From Clostridia bacterium (GTDB taxonomy: Bacteria; Bacillota; Clostridia; Christensenellales; Aristaeellaceae): a stretch of 32,943 bases of DNA. The translations under genes were made by a program, and so were the position numbers. Positions 16,416 through 25,059 of this stretch are shown piece after piece. The DNA lies in NCBI GenBank assembly GCA_017476605.1, contig JAFUZM010000051.1:1-32943 (forward strand). Direction: 5' to 3'. The notes under the pieces are model-generated. The model was not told where the DNA came from and searched no databases. It was given only the letters and a program-made list of their open reading frames with translations. Positions within the stretch are counted from its first letter, which is position 1. Each line of letters begins with the position of its first letter.

Positions 16416-17797
16416 AATTTATCACGCTTTTCACGTAAATTTTCCAGTTGGCGCGAAACCGTTTCCTCGGCCTCCTGGATGTTTTCCATCATACCGGCCG
16501 CACTGACCTTGAAGTTGTTGAACAGCTCCTGCCCGATACGACGCAGCTTATCGCGCTGCTCCATACCGGCAGCTGTGGCGGCAACCAGCAGGTCGGTGGG
16601 CTGTTTTTTCTTTTTGAGGGCACCGCGCTTCTTTTCCTCAAGAATGAATCCGTAACGATCCCGGGCGCGGGCCACACATTCCTGCCAGGACAGGTAGATT
16701 TCATCCATCGCGTGCTGACCCGCCTGATGGACCATCTCAAAATCCCCGCCGATGCGAAGGAGCAGCGCGGCCATGGATTCGGCGTTTTCTTCAATGATGA
16801 ACCCGTTGCGGCCATCCGTGATGCCCTCAGCGGCACAGGAATCGCGGACGAGGACAGAGGCAAGCCCGCAGGCAGCAGCCTCGCGGACGACGAGACCGTT
16901 GGTATCAAAGGTGGAGGGGAACAGGAACAGGTCCGCACGGGTGTTCCATGCGCGCAGCATGTTCCGGTCATAGATGGGTCCGGTAAAGATGACCTTACCG
17001 CCATCCTGTCCCATCAGGCCAAGCTCCTGTGCACGGTTTTTGAGCAGCTCGTCATCCGGCCCCTTGCCCACAAAAACCATCCGGAAATCCATGCCGGCAT
17101 CCTGAAGCTTTTTCATGGCGTCAAGGATGATGGGCAGCCCCTTATAGGTAATGAGTCGGCCGACATAGAGGAAGAGCGGGACATTATCCGGGAGATCGTA
17201 ACCGGCGGTTGCCTGTTTGACCAGATCATCGGAGACGCGGCCACGCTCAAAGTCGACGCCGTTGTTCATGACCAGATAGTCCCCCTCAAAGCCCAGAGCC
17301 TTGAGGCTTTCACCGGCGCCGCGGCTGACGACCCAGATGTCGTCGCAGGCCTCAATGTTTCCGACCATGGCCTTAATGCCCTCATTTGCAAGGGGCTTCA
17401 GTTTGACGGCACGCTTGATGTCGATGTCGTATTTGGTGTGATAGGTGAAAATCAGAGGCGCATCAATTTCGTTTCTCAAAATACGGGCAATGATGGTTGC
17501 GGAGGCAGGACAATGGGAGTGCAAAACGTCGGGGTGGAAGCTGGCCAGCTCGGACACGGCCTTCTCCGCAAACGGGTTTCCTGTCCGGTAGCCATTGGCA
17601 ATCTGGGTTGTATCAAAGCTCTGATAGGGAACGACCGGATAGGGATATGCGCTGTAATCGGCATCTGGATATTTTGGTGTGCCGACGATGATCTCATCGC
17701 CGAAGTCCGCTTTCAGGTAATTGGCATAGTTCATCATGACGTTGACAACGCCGTCAATGACAGGGGGAAAAGAATCGTTAAGCAGGCAGACGCGCAT
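16403..17797 (-). CDS. GT4 family glycosyltransferase with C-terminal charged extension
   Basis: A 464-residue GT-B fold enzyme. The N-terminus (MRVCLLNDSFPPVIDGVVN) carries the glycine/valine loop seen in diacylglycerol glucosyltransferases and related GT4 enzymes. The C-terminal half has the donor site: GRLITYKGL and the EX7E-type region FPSTFDTNGLVVREAAACG. About 80 residues beyond the catalytic fold are lysine/glutamate-rich and probably coiled coil (from KKKKQPTDLL to the end), a longer tail than usual. GAAAGGA lies 7 bases before the ATG. It is the first gene of a two-gene operon with GH13. A role in glycolipid or other alpha-glucoside synthesis is likely, but donor and acceptor cannot be read. 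Confidence 0.9.
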   Translation of the reverse strand: MRVCLLNDSFPPVIDGVVNVMMNYANYLKADFGDEIIVGTPKYPDADYSAYPYPVVPYQSFDTTQIANGYRTGNPFAEKAVSELASFHPDVLHSHCPASATIIARILRNEIDAPLIFTYHTKYDIDIKRAVKLKPLANEGIKAMVGNIEACDDIWVVSRGAGESLKALGFEGDYLVMNNGVDFERGRVSDDLVKQATAGYDLPDNVPLFLYVGRLITYKGLPIILDAMKKLQDAGMDFRMVFVGKGPDDELLKNRAQELGLMGQDGGKVIFTGPIYDRNMLRAWNTRADLFLFPSTFDTNGLVVREAAACGLASVLVRDSCAAEGITDGRNGFIIEENAESMAALLLRIGGDFEMVHQAGQHAMDEIYLSWQECVARARDRYGFILEEKKRGALKKKKQPTDLLVAATAAGMEQRDKLRRIGQELFNNFKVSAAGMMENIQEAEETVSRQLENLREKRDKLWKE

Positions 17798-17860
17798 TCT
17801 GGGGTCCTTTCTATCCGAATCATGGGATTCGGATGTGGAATGTACTGATAAAGCAGAGCT

Positions 17861-17869
17861 ATTATACCA
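17861..17869 (-). promoter_or_regulatory. Extended -10 promoter for the GT4-GH13 operon
   Basis: On the minus strand the sequence reads TGGTATAAT, a perfect -10 hexamer with the extended TGn motif, 64 bases upstream of the GT4 start codon. The -35 region at 17 bases (TCCCCT) is poor, which is common for extended -10 promoters. Confidence 0.6.
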
Positions 17870-17974
17870 CAGGATAGGGGAAAAGGGGATTGGGGATCCG
17901 CAGAGTATATGTAGAGGAGACAGACAGGAAGATACAGGGAAACTGGAAAAGGGATGAAGTCAGGAAAGGGGCTT

Positions 17975-18003
17975 TTGACAGGCTATAGGAGTTATGCTAT
18001 ACT
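17975..18003 (+). promoter_or_regulatory. Strong sigma-A promoter of the alpha/beta hydrolase gene
   Basis: A consensus TTGACA (17975-17980), a 17-base spacer and TATACT (17998-18003) with an extended -10 TG. The transcript would begin near 18010, giving a ~105-nt leader before the ATG at 18115. Confidence 0.85.
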
Positions 18004-18114
18004 TGTCCGCGGAATTCCGGGACAATAAAGGAAACGAAATTCCATGTTCTGCTGCAAGATGGCCGGTGATGTGCCAAATAGGATAGAAGGCGTGCAGAAC
18101 AGGGACAGGATAAA

Positions 18115-18930
18115 ATGATGATGACAGCCTTTATGATCCTGCTTGTGGCGGCTGGAACGGCTGCAGTCGCTTTTCTTCTTCGAAAGGGAAAGCAGAAAAG
18201 CTGGAAAGCAGGGAAGCGGATTCTTTCGGTTCTGGGAATCGGAATGGCTCTTTTGCTTGCCATTTGTGTGGTGTACGTGGAAACCTATTATCGGGCATTG
18301 CCCGAGACAAAGGATGCACTGACTTCCACGGAGACGGTCAAGGTTGGGAAGATCCGGAATGGATACCGGTTTGACGGCCCCGGTGAGGAGACGGCGATCA
18401 TCTTTTATCCCGGCGGGAAAGTGGAGTGCGAGGCCTATGCACCGTTGCTGCACGAACTCGCAGAACGGGGACAGGATGCCTTCCTGATTCGAATGCCACT
18501 GCGACTGGCCTTCCTTGGCATTGACCGGGCAGAGGCTGTGATGAGAGAATACGGGTATTCGCGGTGGTACATGATGGGCCACAGCCTGGGCGGCGCGATG
18601 GCAGCGGAATATGCCGGTCATCATGACGCCGTTTCCGGGATCATTTTCCTTGCGTCCTATGGAACCGGGAGAATTTCGGAGAATCAGCAGGTGCTTTCGA
18701 TCTATGGAAGTGAGGATGGCGTGCTGAACCGGGCCAATTATGAGAAAGCGAAAGCAAATTGGCCGGAGTCTGCCGTGGAAATGGTGATCCCCGGCGGAAA
18801 TCATGCGGGCTTTGGTACATATGGTCCGCAGCAGGGAGATCATGACGGGAAGATGACGGCAGCAGAGCAGCAAAGAATCACGGCAGAGGAAATCTGCCAG
18901 TTTATAGAGCGCACCGAGGTGCCCGAATAG
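18115..18930 (+). CDS. Membrane-anchored alpha/beta hydrolase
   Basis: A 271-residue protein with two N-terminal hydrophobic segments (residues ~4-21 and ~39-58) separated by a basic loop, followed by an alpha/beta-hydrolase domain. The catalytic triad can be placed: nucleophile S157 in GHSLGG, D201 in SEDGV, and H230 in GGNHAGFG. The oxyanion strand is IIFYPGGK. This matches the compact 'alpha/beta hydrolase fold-5' group, probably an esterase or lipase-like enzyme acting outside the membrane; the substrate is unknown. Three consecutive ATG codons start at 18115, with AGGA at 18107-18110, so the exact start is uncertain by up to 6 bases. It has its own strong promoter. secA follows 115 bases later and may be partly read from it. 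Confidence 0.85.
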   Translation: MMMTAFMILLVAAGTAAVAFLLRKGKQKSWKAGKRILSVLGIGMALLLAICVVYVETYYRALPETKDALTSTETVKVGKIRNGYRFDGPGEETAIIFYPGGKVECEAYAPLLHELAERGQDAFLIRMPLRLAFLGIDRAEAVMREYGYSRWYMMGHSLGGAMAAEYAGHHDAVSGIIFLASYGTGRISENQQVLSIYGSEDGVLNRANYEKAKANWPESAVEMVIPGGNHAGFGTYGPQQGDHDGKMTAAEQQRITAEEICQFIERTEVPE

Positions 18931-19045
18931 GCCCCTCGGAAGTCGGGCAATTTGTCAGACGTGTCATGGCTTTGCCACAAAGCGTGTGCTTGATGGAATT
19001 GCCCTACAAACCATCTGAGATAAAGGTACTTTAACAGGAGGAACA

Positions 19046-21808
19046 ATGGGGTTATTTGATAAGCTGTTTAATCCTGGCGCAGCGGAGCTGAAGCGGCTCG
19101 GGAAAATCGCAGATAAGATTGATTCCTTTGAGGACATGCACAGGAAGCTGTCGGATGAGGAACTGAGAGGAAAAACGCAGGAGTTTCGGGATCGTCTTGC
19201 CAAGGGTGAGACACTGGATGACCTGTTGCCGGAGGCATACTCGGTCGTCCGTGAGGCGACGGATCGTGTCATGGGCAAGCGTCAGTTCCGTGTCCAGATG
19301 CTGGGCGGCATCGTGCTGCATCAGGGACGGATCGCCGAGATGAAGACCGGTGAAGGAAAGACACTGACTGCCACCATGCCGGCTTACCTTAATGCGCTAA
19401 CCGGCAAGGGTGTGCATGTCGTTACGGTCAATGACTATCTGGCCAGATTCCAGGGTGAGGATATCGGGCGGATTTTCCGTTTCCTTGGCATGAGTGTCGG
19501 TGTCATTGTCCACGATCTTAGCCCGGAGGAGCGCAGGGCAGCGTATGCCTGCGATGTCACGTATGGCACCAATAACGAGATGGGCTTTGATTACCTGCGG
19601 GACAACATGGTCATCTATAAGACGAACATGGTCCAGCGGGGACATAACTTTGCCATCGTGGATGAGGTTGACTCCATCCTGATTGACGAGGCCAGGACAC
19701 CGCTCATCATTTCCGGTCAGGGAGACGCGTCGACGGATCTTTACGACAAGGCGGATCGGTTTGTCTCGACCCTCACGGAGGGAGTGGAGCCCGAGGAGAG
19801 CCGCTGGGAGGAGAACCCGCTTTCCGAAGAGGAAAAGGCGGCAATGCGCAAGGATTACGTCAAGGATGAGAAGAAAAAGACCTGTAATCTTTCCGAGGCG
19901 GGCATCCGGAAGGCAGAGCGGTATTTTGGCGTCACGAACCTGTCGGATGTTGAAAACAGCGAGCTGATGCACCATATCAATGCCGCACTCAAGGCACACG
20001 CCATGATGAAGCGGGACGTTGACTATGTGGTGCAGGATGATCAGATCATCATTGTAGATGAATTCACCGGCCGCCTCATGCACGGACGCCGGTACAGTGA
20101 TGGACTCCATCAGGCAATTGAGGCCAAGGAACACGTCAAGGTTCAGCGCGAGAGCAAGACCCTTGCGACCATCACGTTCCAGAACTACTTCCGTATGTAT
20201 GGCAAGCTCTCCGGAATGACGGGTACGGCAAAGACGGAGGAAGAGGAATTCAAGGGCATTTACAGCCTGGATGTCGTTCAGATCCCGACCAATATGCCCA
20301 TGATCCGCAAGGACATGAATGACCTTGTGTTTACAACGGTGAAGGGCAAATTCAATCAGGTGCTTGACGCCATTGAGGAGCGGCATAAGAGCGGACAGCC
20401 GATCCTGGTGGGCACCGTGTCCGTTGAGGTCAGCGAAATGCTCAGTAGGCTGCTGCTCATGCGTGGGATCCAGCATGAGGTACTCAACGCCAAGCATCAT
20501 CAGAAAGAAGCGGACATCGTCGCCCAGGCCGGCCGGTTTGGGGCGGTGACCATTGCGACCAACATGGCAGGCCGCGGCACGGACATTCTCCTTGGCGGAA
20601 ACCCCGAGTACATGGCACGTCAGGCGATGCGCCAGAAGGGGTATACAGACGAGCAGATTGATGAGGCAACCGGCTTCAATGAGAATGTAAGTGAGGAAAT
20701 CATCGCGGCCAGGGCGATTTATAAGGAGCTGTACGCGGGCTTCAAGAAGGAAACGGATGAGGAGCATGACCGCGTTGTCGCGGTAGGCGGACTCCATATT
20801 ATCGGTACGGAGCGGCATGAATCCCGCCGGATCGACAATCAGCTGCGTGGCCGTTCCGGCCGTCAGGGCGATCCGGGTTCCTCCCAGTTCTTCCTGTCCA
20901 TGCAGGATGACCTGATGCGTCTCTTCGGTTCGGATAAGCTGAGCGGGATGATTGAGCGCATGGGTGTTCCGGAGAATGAGCCTATAGAGGCCAGGATTCT
21001 GACGGGGCAGATCGAGAATGCTCAGAAGCGCATTGAGGCGAGAAACTACGAGATCCGCAAGAATGTGCTCCAGTATGACGATGTCATGAATGAGCAGCGC
21101 AAGGAGATTTACGGACAGCGCCGTCAGGTCCTTGAGGGCGAAAACATGCGGGAGTCCATCCTCAAGATGATGGATATGATCATCGACGAGGCAAAGGAGA
21201 CGTTCCTGAGCGGCGGCGATGTGGCCATGGACTGGGACCTCACGGGACTTACAGAGTATGCCCTGTCAATCGGAATACCGGGTGAGAAGCTGGCTGCAAT
21301 TCGTCCGGGCTGGGACAAAATGAGCCAGGAGGAGATTGTAGAGCAGCTGAAAGACGCCGGTCATCGGTTTTACGATGAACGCGAGAAGACGATTATCGAG
21401 GAAGGCCTTGATCCGCGTGAGGTTGAGCGCGTGATTCTGCTGCGCAATGTTGATCGTCACTGGATGGACCATATTGATGATATGGACCAGCTGCGCGACG
21501 GCATCGGTCTGCGCTCCATCGGCAACCATAACCCGGTGGTGGAATATCAGATCGAGGGATATAACATGTTTGATGAAATGGTCCATCGCATTCGCGAGGA
21601 TACCGTTTCTCAGATGCTGCGTGTGCAGTTTGTCAGAAAGATTGAACGCCGCGAAGTGGTGCATGCCCGGGAAACCAACCTTGAGGCAGCCAAAACTGCG
21701 GGCGGCAAAGCTGCCCCCAGAAAGGTGACAAAGAAGATTGGCCGCAATGATCCCTGCCCCTGTGGCAGTGGAAAGAAGTACAAGAACTGCTGTGGCCAGG
21801 GCAAGTAG
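19046..21808 (+). CDS. secA: Preprotein translocase ATPase SecA
   Basis: The 920-residue motor ATPase drives secretory proteins through SecYEG at the membrane. Diagnostic parts are in order: the N-terminal helix MGLFDKLFNPG, Walker A MKTGEGKTL, the DEAD-like VDEVDSILIDEARTPLIISG, the helicase block TIATNMAGRGTDILLGG, and GGLHIIGTERHESRRIDNQL. The C-terminus ends in the zinc-binding SEC-C motif CPCGSGKKYKNCC, which contacts SecB or ribosomes in other bacteria. AGGAGG at 19036-19041 precedes the ATG by 4 bases. prfB follows after 44 bases, the common secA-prfB order of Firmicutes. The window's many signal-peptide proteins are its clients. No defects were seen. Confidence 0.98.
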   Translation: MGLFDKLFNPGAAELKRLGKIADKIDSFEDMHRKLSDEELRGKTQEFRDRLAKGETLDDLLPEAYSVVREATDRVMGKRQFRVQMLGGIVLHQGRIAEMKTGEGKTLTATMPAYLNALTGKGVHVVTVNDYLARFQGEDIGRIFRFLGMSVGVIVHDLSPEERRAAYACDVTYGTNNEMGFDYLRDNMVIYKTNMVQRGHNFAIVDEVDSILIDEARTPLIISGQGDASTDLYDKADRFVSTLTEGVEPEESRWEENPLSEEEKAAMRKDYVKDEKKKTCNLSEAGIRKAERYFGVTNLSDVENSELMHHINAALKAHAMMKRDVDYVVQDDQIIIVDEFTGRLMHGRRYSDGLHQAIEAKEHVKVQRESKTLATITFQNYFRMYGKLSGMTGTAKTEEEEFKGIYSLDVVQIPTNMPMIRKDMNDLVFTTVKGKFNQVLDAIEERHKSGQPILVGTVSVEVSEMLSRLLLMRGIQHEVLNAKHHQKEADIVAQAGRFGAVTIATNMAGRGTDILLGGNPEYMARQAMRQKGYTDEQIDEATGFNENVSEEIIAARAIYKELYAGFKKETDEEHDRVVAVGGLHIIGTERHESRRIDNQLRGRSGRQGDPGSSQFFLSMQDDLMRLFGSDKLSGMIERMGVPENEPIEARILTGQIENAQKRIEARNYEIRKNVLQYDDVMNEQRKEIYGQRRQVLEGENMRESILKMMDMIIDEAKETFLSGGDVAMDWDLTGLTEYALSIGIPGEKLAAIRPGWDKMSQEEIVEQLKDAGHRFYDEREKTIIEEGLDPREVERVILLRNVDRHWMDHIDDMDQLRDGIGLRSIGNHNPVVEYQIEGYNMFDEMVHRIREDTVSQMLRVQFVRKIERREVVHARETNLEAAKTAGGKAAPRKVTKKIGRNDPCPCGSGKKYKNCCGQGK

Positions 21809-21852
21809 CCCCGGCTGCAGATGAAATAATATACAAAAGGAAGTGAATCAAC

Positions 21853-22948
21853 GTGATCGAACTGGAACTTTATCGCCAGCAGCTGGCAAAAATCCGCGAA
21901 AGCATTGTTGAGGCAGGTGAGTCACTTTAACATCGCCGGACTGAGAGAGCAGCTGCTTGAAATGCACGAGACGATGAATGAACCGGACTTTTGGAATGAT
22001 CTGGAGCGTTCGACGCAGATCAGCAAAAAGGTTCGCACCGCAGAGAGCAAAATCGAGCATTGGGAGCGGCTTGGAAAACGGGCAGACGATGTTGAGGCGA
22101 CCATGGAGCTGGCCGAAGAGATGGAGGATGAGGACCTCGTCGCGGAGGCCGGAACGGAGATCCGAAAGCTGACAGAGGACCTTGCAACTCTGAAACTGGA
22201 GACCCTGCTTCGCGGGGACTATGATTCCTGCAATGCCTACCTTTCCCTGCATGCCGGTGCAGGCGGTACGGAGGCGCAGGACTGGACGCAGATGCTGTAT
22301 CGCATGTATACCAGGTACTGTGAGCGTCATGGATACAGCGTCAAGGTGCTGGATCTCCTGGATGGAGATGAGGCAGGGGTCAAGAGCGTCACCTTTGAGG
22401 TAACCGGCGAAAATGTATACGGATTCCTGCGCGGGGAAAAGGGCGTACATCGTCTGGTCCGCATCAGTCCCTTTGATGCCAATGCCAGACGTCATACCAG
22501 CTTTTCCTCTCTGGATGTTTCTCCGATCATCGAGGATGATATGGAGGAACTCAATATGGAGGATGTCCGCATTGATACGTATCGCGCCTCCGGCGCCGGC
22601 GGACAGCACGTCAACCGGACGGACTCCGCGGTTCGTATGACCCATATCCCCACAGGCATTGTGGTGCAGTGCCAGAATGAACGCAGTCAGGTGCAGAACC
22701 GTGAGGTTGCCCTGCGCATGCTGAAAAGTAAGCTGGTCGAGCTCCATGAGCGCGAACGGGAACAGAAAATGGCAGATATTAAGGGAGAGATGAAGAAGAT
22801 TGAGTGGGGCTCTCAGATCCGCTCCTATGTCTTCCATCCCTACTCCATGGTGAAGGACCATCGGACCAACTTTGAGACCAGCAATGTAGATGGTGTCATG
22901 GACGGCGAACTGGATGGCTTCATCACGGCCTATCTGCAGATGCAGTAA
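21853..22948 (+). CDS. prfB: Peptide chain release factor 2, with programmed +1 frameshift
   Basis: RF2 ends translation at UGA and UAA. The gene is in two frames: 25 codons from GTG at 21853 to CTT at 21925-21927, then a stop TAA at 21928; a +1 shift continues from AAC at 21929 to the end, about 364 residues in all, the normal RF2 length. AGGAAGTGA at 21838-21846 supports the GTG start. After the shift the protein aligns without gaps to known RF2s (EPDFWND region), and it has the recognition motif SPF (RISPFDAN) and the catalytic GGQ (GAGGQHVNRTDSAV). The usual stop at this site is UGA; here it is UAA. A TTG frame starting at 21905 has no ribosome site and would lack the N-terminus. A terminator follows at 22953. 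Confidence 0.95.
21915..21931 (+). promoter_or_regulatory. prfB recoding site: SD-like AGGTGA, slippery CTT, stop TAA, C
   Basis: The order is AGGTGA (21915-21920), GTCA, CTT (21925-21927), TAA (21928-21930), C. In the standard RF2 site an AGGGGG-like element sits 3 bases before CTT TGA C. Here the position of CTT and the following C is conserved, but the stop is TAA. The SD-like sequence matches the AGGTGA end of AGGAGGTGA, so its pairing register with 16S rRNA is shifted. Confidence 0.9.
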
Positions 22949-22952
22949 TCAA

Positions 22953-22984
22953 GGCGACGTGACACAGTCACGTCGTCCCTTTTT
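22953..22984 (+). terminator. Intrinsic terminator after prfB
   Basis: GACGTGAC (22956-22963) pairs with GTCACGTC (22967-22974) across a 3-nt loop, followed by GTCCC and TTTTT. It starts 4 bases after the prfB stop and ends just before the ribosome site of the next gene, so read-through or attenuation may connect the two units. Confidence 0.8.
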
Positions 22985-23001
22985 GAATGAAAGGAGCAGG
23001 C

Positions 23002-23730
23002 ATGAGGAAGGGACAGAAAGCCGGGCTCATCATGGGCATGGAAGCATTTTTTCTCCTTCTTACCCTCCTGCTTGGAACTGTGTCGCATGCGATCTGCCTC
23101 GAAGCAGAGCGCCCCGAGCTGTACGCCTCCATGTCAAGATCGGCGGTATCCGCATTTCTTGGATCGGATCATCCGGCAGACATCAGTGCGTATATCGGTC
23201 TTGACGAGGCGGAGCAAGGCGTTGTAGCAGAGCGGCTGGCAGCATTCATGCAGGGGAAAAGCGAACAGCTCCCGGAGCAGCTGAATGAGCGGGAACAGGT
23301 GCATATGCAGGATGTTCGGACGCTGATGGGGCGACTCAATCGCCTCTCACGTGTGATGATCCCGATATCGGCGTTCCTGGCCATTGCACTGGCGTGGTTT
23401 TCCGTGAAGCGGGAGAAGAACATTTATCGTCCTATCCTGATCGGCCTGCTTGCCTCCTTTCTGTTTGGAATCCTGGCAAGCATCTTTGCAGCTATCCATT
23501 TTGATTCCGTGTTCTATCGCCTGCATGAGCTGCTGTTTACCAATGATTACTGGCTCATGGACCCGAGACGGGACATCCTGATTCGCATGATGCCGGAAAC
23601 GCTGTTCGTTACGGCCGGAGTCCATGCTTTGAAGCGGGCACTTGTCGAGGCTGCGGGCATTCTGGTTCTTCTGAGTGCAATATTTTTCTATATGAGGAGG
23701 TTGATTCTGAGATGGATGGACAAACGATGA
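23002..23730 (+). CDS. DUF1461 family integral membrane protein
   Basis: A 242-residue membrane protein with about four hydrophobic segments: ~10-30 and three more in the C-terminal half. The family signature is clear: HELLFTNDYWLMDPRRDILI followed by RMMPE, the conserved block of DUF1461 (TIGR01906) proteins of Firmicutes. The function is unknown. AAGGAG (22991-22996) is 5 bases before the ATG at 23002; an in-frame ATG at 22987 precedes that site and is not used. Its end overlaps the start of tsaD by 19 bases, so the two are translationally coupled. The prfB terminator lies immediately upstream and no promoter was clear, so expression may depend on read-through. Confidence 0.88.
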   Translation: MRKGQKAGLIMGMEAFFLLLTLLLGTVSHAICLEAERPELYASMSRSAVSAFLGSDHPADISAYIGLDEAEQGVVAERLAAFMQGKSEQLPEQLNEREQVHMQDVRTLMGRLNRLSRVMIPISAFLAIALAWFSVKREKNIYRPILIGLLASFLFGILASIFAAIHFDSVFYRLHELLFTNDYWLMDPRRDILIRMMPETLFVTAGVHALKRALVEAAGILVLLSAIFFYMRRLILRWMDKR

Positions 23731-24782
23731 TTCCGACCCGGATTCGGGAGAAAGCAATGCAGCTTCAGGCGTGCGGGCATGCGCGCATTCTGGCTATTGA
23801 ATCCAGCTGCGATGAAACCGCGGCGGCGGTTGTTGAGGATGGGCGCATTGTTCGCTCTTCCATCATCTCCTCACAGATCCCGCTCCATGCCATGTATGGT
23901 GGTGTGGTGCCGGAAATTGCGTCAAGAAAACATGTGGAGAGCATTGAGCCGGTGGTACAGGAAGCGCTGAAAGAGGCAAAGATGTCCCTTGAGGATCTGG
24001 ATGCCATTGCCGTCACCTATGGGCCTGGCCTGGTCGGTGCCCTTCTGGTCGGTGTCTCCTATGCAAAGGGACTGGCCTATGCGGCGGATTTGCCGCTGAT
24101 TCCGGTCAACCATATCGAGGGGCATGTCAGTGCAAACTATCTGGCTCATCCGGGCCTTGAACCGCCCTTTGTCTGTCTGATTGCCTCAGGCGGACATTCC
24201 CATATTGTCAATGTGGAGGAATATGGAAAATATATCCTCCTGGGGCAGACCATGGATGATGCTGCCGGCGAGGCATTTGACAAGGCAGCGCGCGTCCTGG
24301 GCCTTCCCTATCCGGGTGGACCGCTTCTCGATAAGCTGTCCAAAGAGGGGAATCCGCATGCGCTGAAGCTGCCGCATGTCAAAATTGCGGGCAAGTATGA
24401 TTACAGCTTCTCCGGGCTCAAGACAGCGCTTATCAATCAGGTTCATGCAATGCGCCAGCGCGGGGAAGATGTCCCGGCGGCGGACATTGCAGCCAGCTTT
24501 CAGTATGCCGTTGTGGAAATGCTGAGTGACAAGGCGGTTGCCGCGGCAGTGGATACCGGTGCCCGGACGGTTGCCCTGGCCGGTGGCGTTGCGAGCAATT
24601 CCCAGCTTCGCGCTGTCATGGAGGGAAAATGCCGAGCACACGGAATGGATTTTCGGATGCCACCGCCGATTCTCTGCACGGATAATGCGGCCATGATCGG
24701 GAGCGCCGCGTTTTATCGGCTGATGAAAGGCGAAATCGCCGGACTGGATCTGAATGCGGCCCCCTCACTGCGGCTTGTCTGA
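23712..24782 (+). CDS. tsaD: tRNA N6-adenosine threonylcarbamoyltransferase TsaD
   Basis: The 356-residue catalytic subunit of the complex (with TsaB and TsaE) that adds threonylcarbamoyl to A37 of ANN-decoding tRNAs. It is an ASKHA-fold protein: ILAIESSCDET at the start, metal ligands H134 and H138 in NHIEGHV, LIASGGHSH, the DDAAGEAFDKAARVL loop, and the C-terminal ALAGGVASN and LCTDNAAMI. AGGAGG at 23695-23700 is 11 bases from the ATG at 23712; ATGs at 23727 and 23757 are alternatives that would trim the non-conserved N-terminus. It overlaps the DUF1461 gene and is followed by a 500-bp AT-rich region with DnaA boxes. Confidence 0.97.
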   Translation: MDGQTMIPTRIREKAMQLQACGHARILAIESSCDETAAAVVEDGRIVRSSIISSQIPLHAMYGGVVPEIASRKHVESIEPVVQEALKEAKMSLEDLDAIAVTYGPGLVGALLVGVSYAKGLAYAADLPLIPVNHIEGHVSANYLAHPGLEPPFVCLIASGGHSHIVNVEEYGKYILLGQTMDDAAGEAFDKAARVLGLPYPGGPLLDKLSKEGNPHALKLPHVKIAGKYDYSFSGLKTALINQVHAMRQRGEDVPAADIAASFQYAVVEMLSDKAVAAAVDTGARTVALAGGVASNSQLRAVMEGKCRAHGMDFRMPPPILCTDNAAMIGSAAFYRLMKGEIAGLDLNAAPSLRLV

Positions 24783-24802
24783 ACAGCTTCCCATCAGGGC
24801 TT

Positions 24803-25059
24803 GTAACAATTTGCTAAATTGTTAAGAAAAATGTAACAAATTTGTGTACTGAGTTATCCACAGTTTTGGATTGTTTGAAATCTGCATTTGTGGATAACTC
24901 TTGTTTTTTACAAAAAATCACCAAAAAACAGCGTAATAGCAGAAAATTTAACTGTGGATAACTTGGTGGAAAACTGTGGGGAAATTGTGGACATGAGGTG
25001 GGAAATGTGAATTTTTTTGAAATAATTGTAACAATTTCATCTGAAAAATGTAACAATTT
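24803..25059. repeat. Repeated TAACAATTT elements around the DnaA boxes
   Basis: GTAACAATTT occurs at 24803-24812, 25028-25037 and 25050-25059, with a variant GTAACAAATTT at 24833-24843. The reverse complement AAATTGTTA lies at 24816-24824, forming a perfect 9-bp inverted repeat with the first copy around GCT. The segment from about 25010 to 25060 is very AT-rich and could melt easily. The repeats and the DnaA boxes are interleaved. Confidence 0.75.

Larger units (their letters stand above)
17798..18114. other. Divergent intergenic region with two promoters and a purine-rich tract
   Basis: The 317-bp gap separates the GT4 operon (-) from the hydrolase gene (+). It holds one promoter for each direction. 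Between them, from about 17870 to 17972, the + strand is strikingly rich in A and G, for example GGGGAAAAGGGGATTGGGG. The ~105-nt leader of the hydrolase transcript contains GTTCTGC (18046-18052) and its complement (18094-18100). No gene is seen. Confidence 0.6.

Noticed and set aside
16448..17848. Long plus-strand open frame (466 codons) opposite the GT4 gene
   Set aside because: It is a shadow of a gene with clear GT4 motifs and has no ribosome site or domain.
19397..20818. Minus-strand open frame (473 codons) inside secA
   Set aside because: secA is unambiguous on the other strand; the frame has no family features.
21905..21928. TTG at 21905 as an ordinary start of prfB
   Set aside because: It has no ribosome binding site, and the upstream frame from 21853 has one and encodes an RF2-like N-terminus up to the CTT-stop site.
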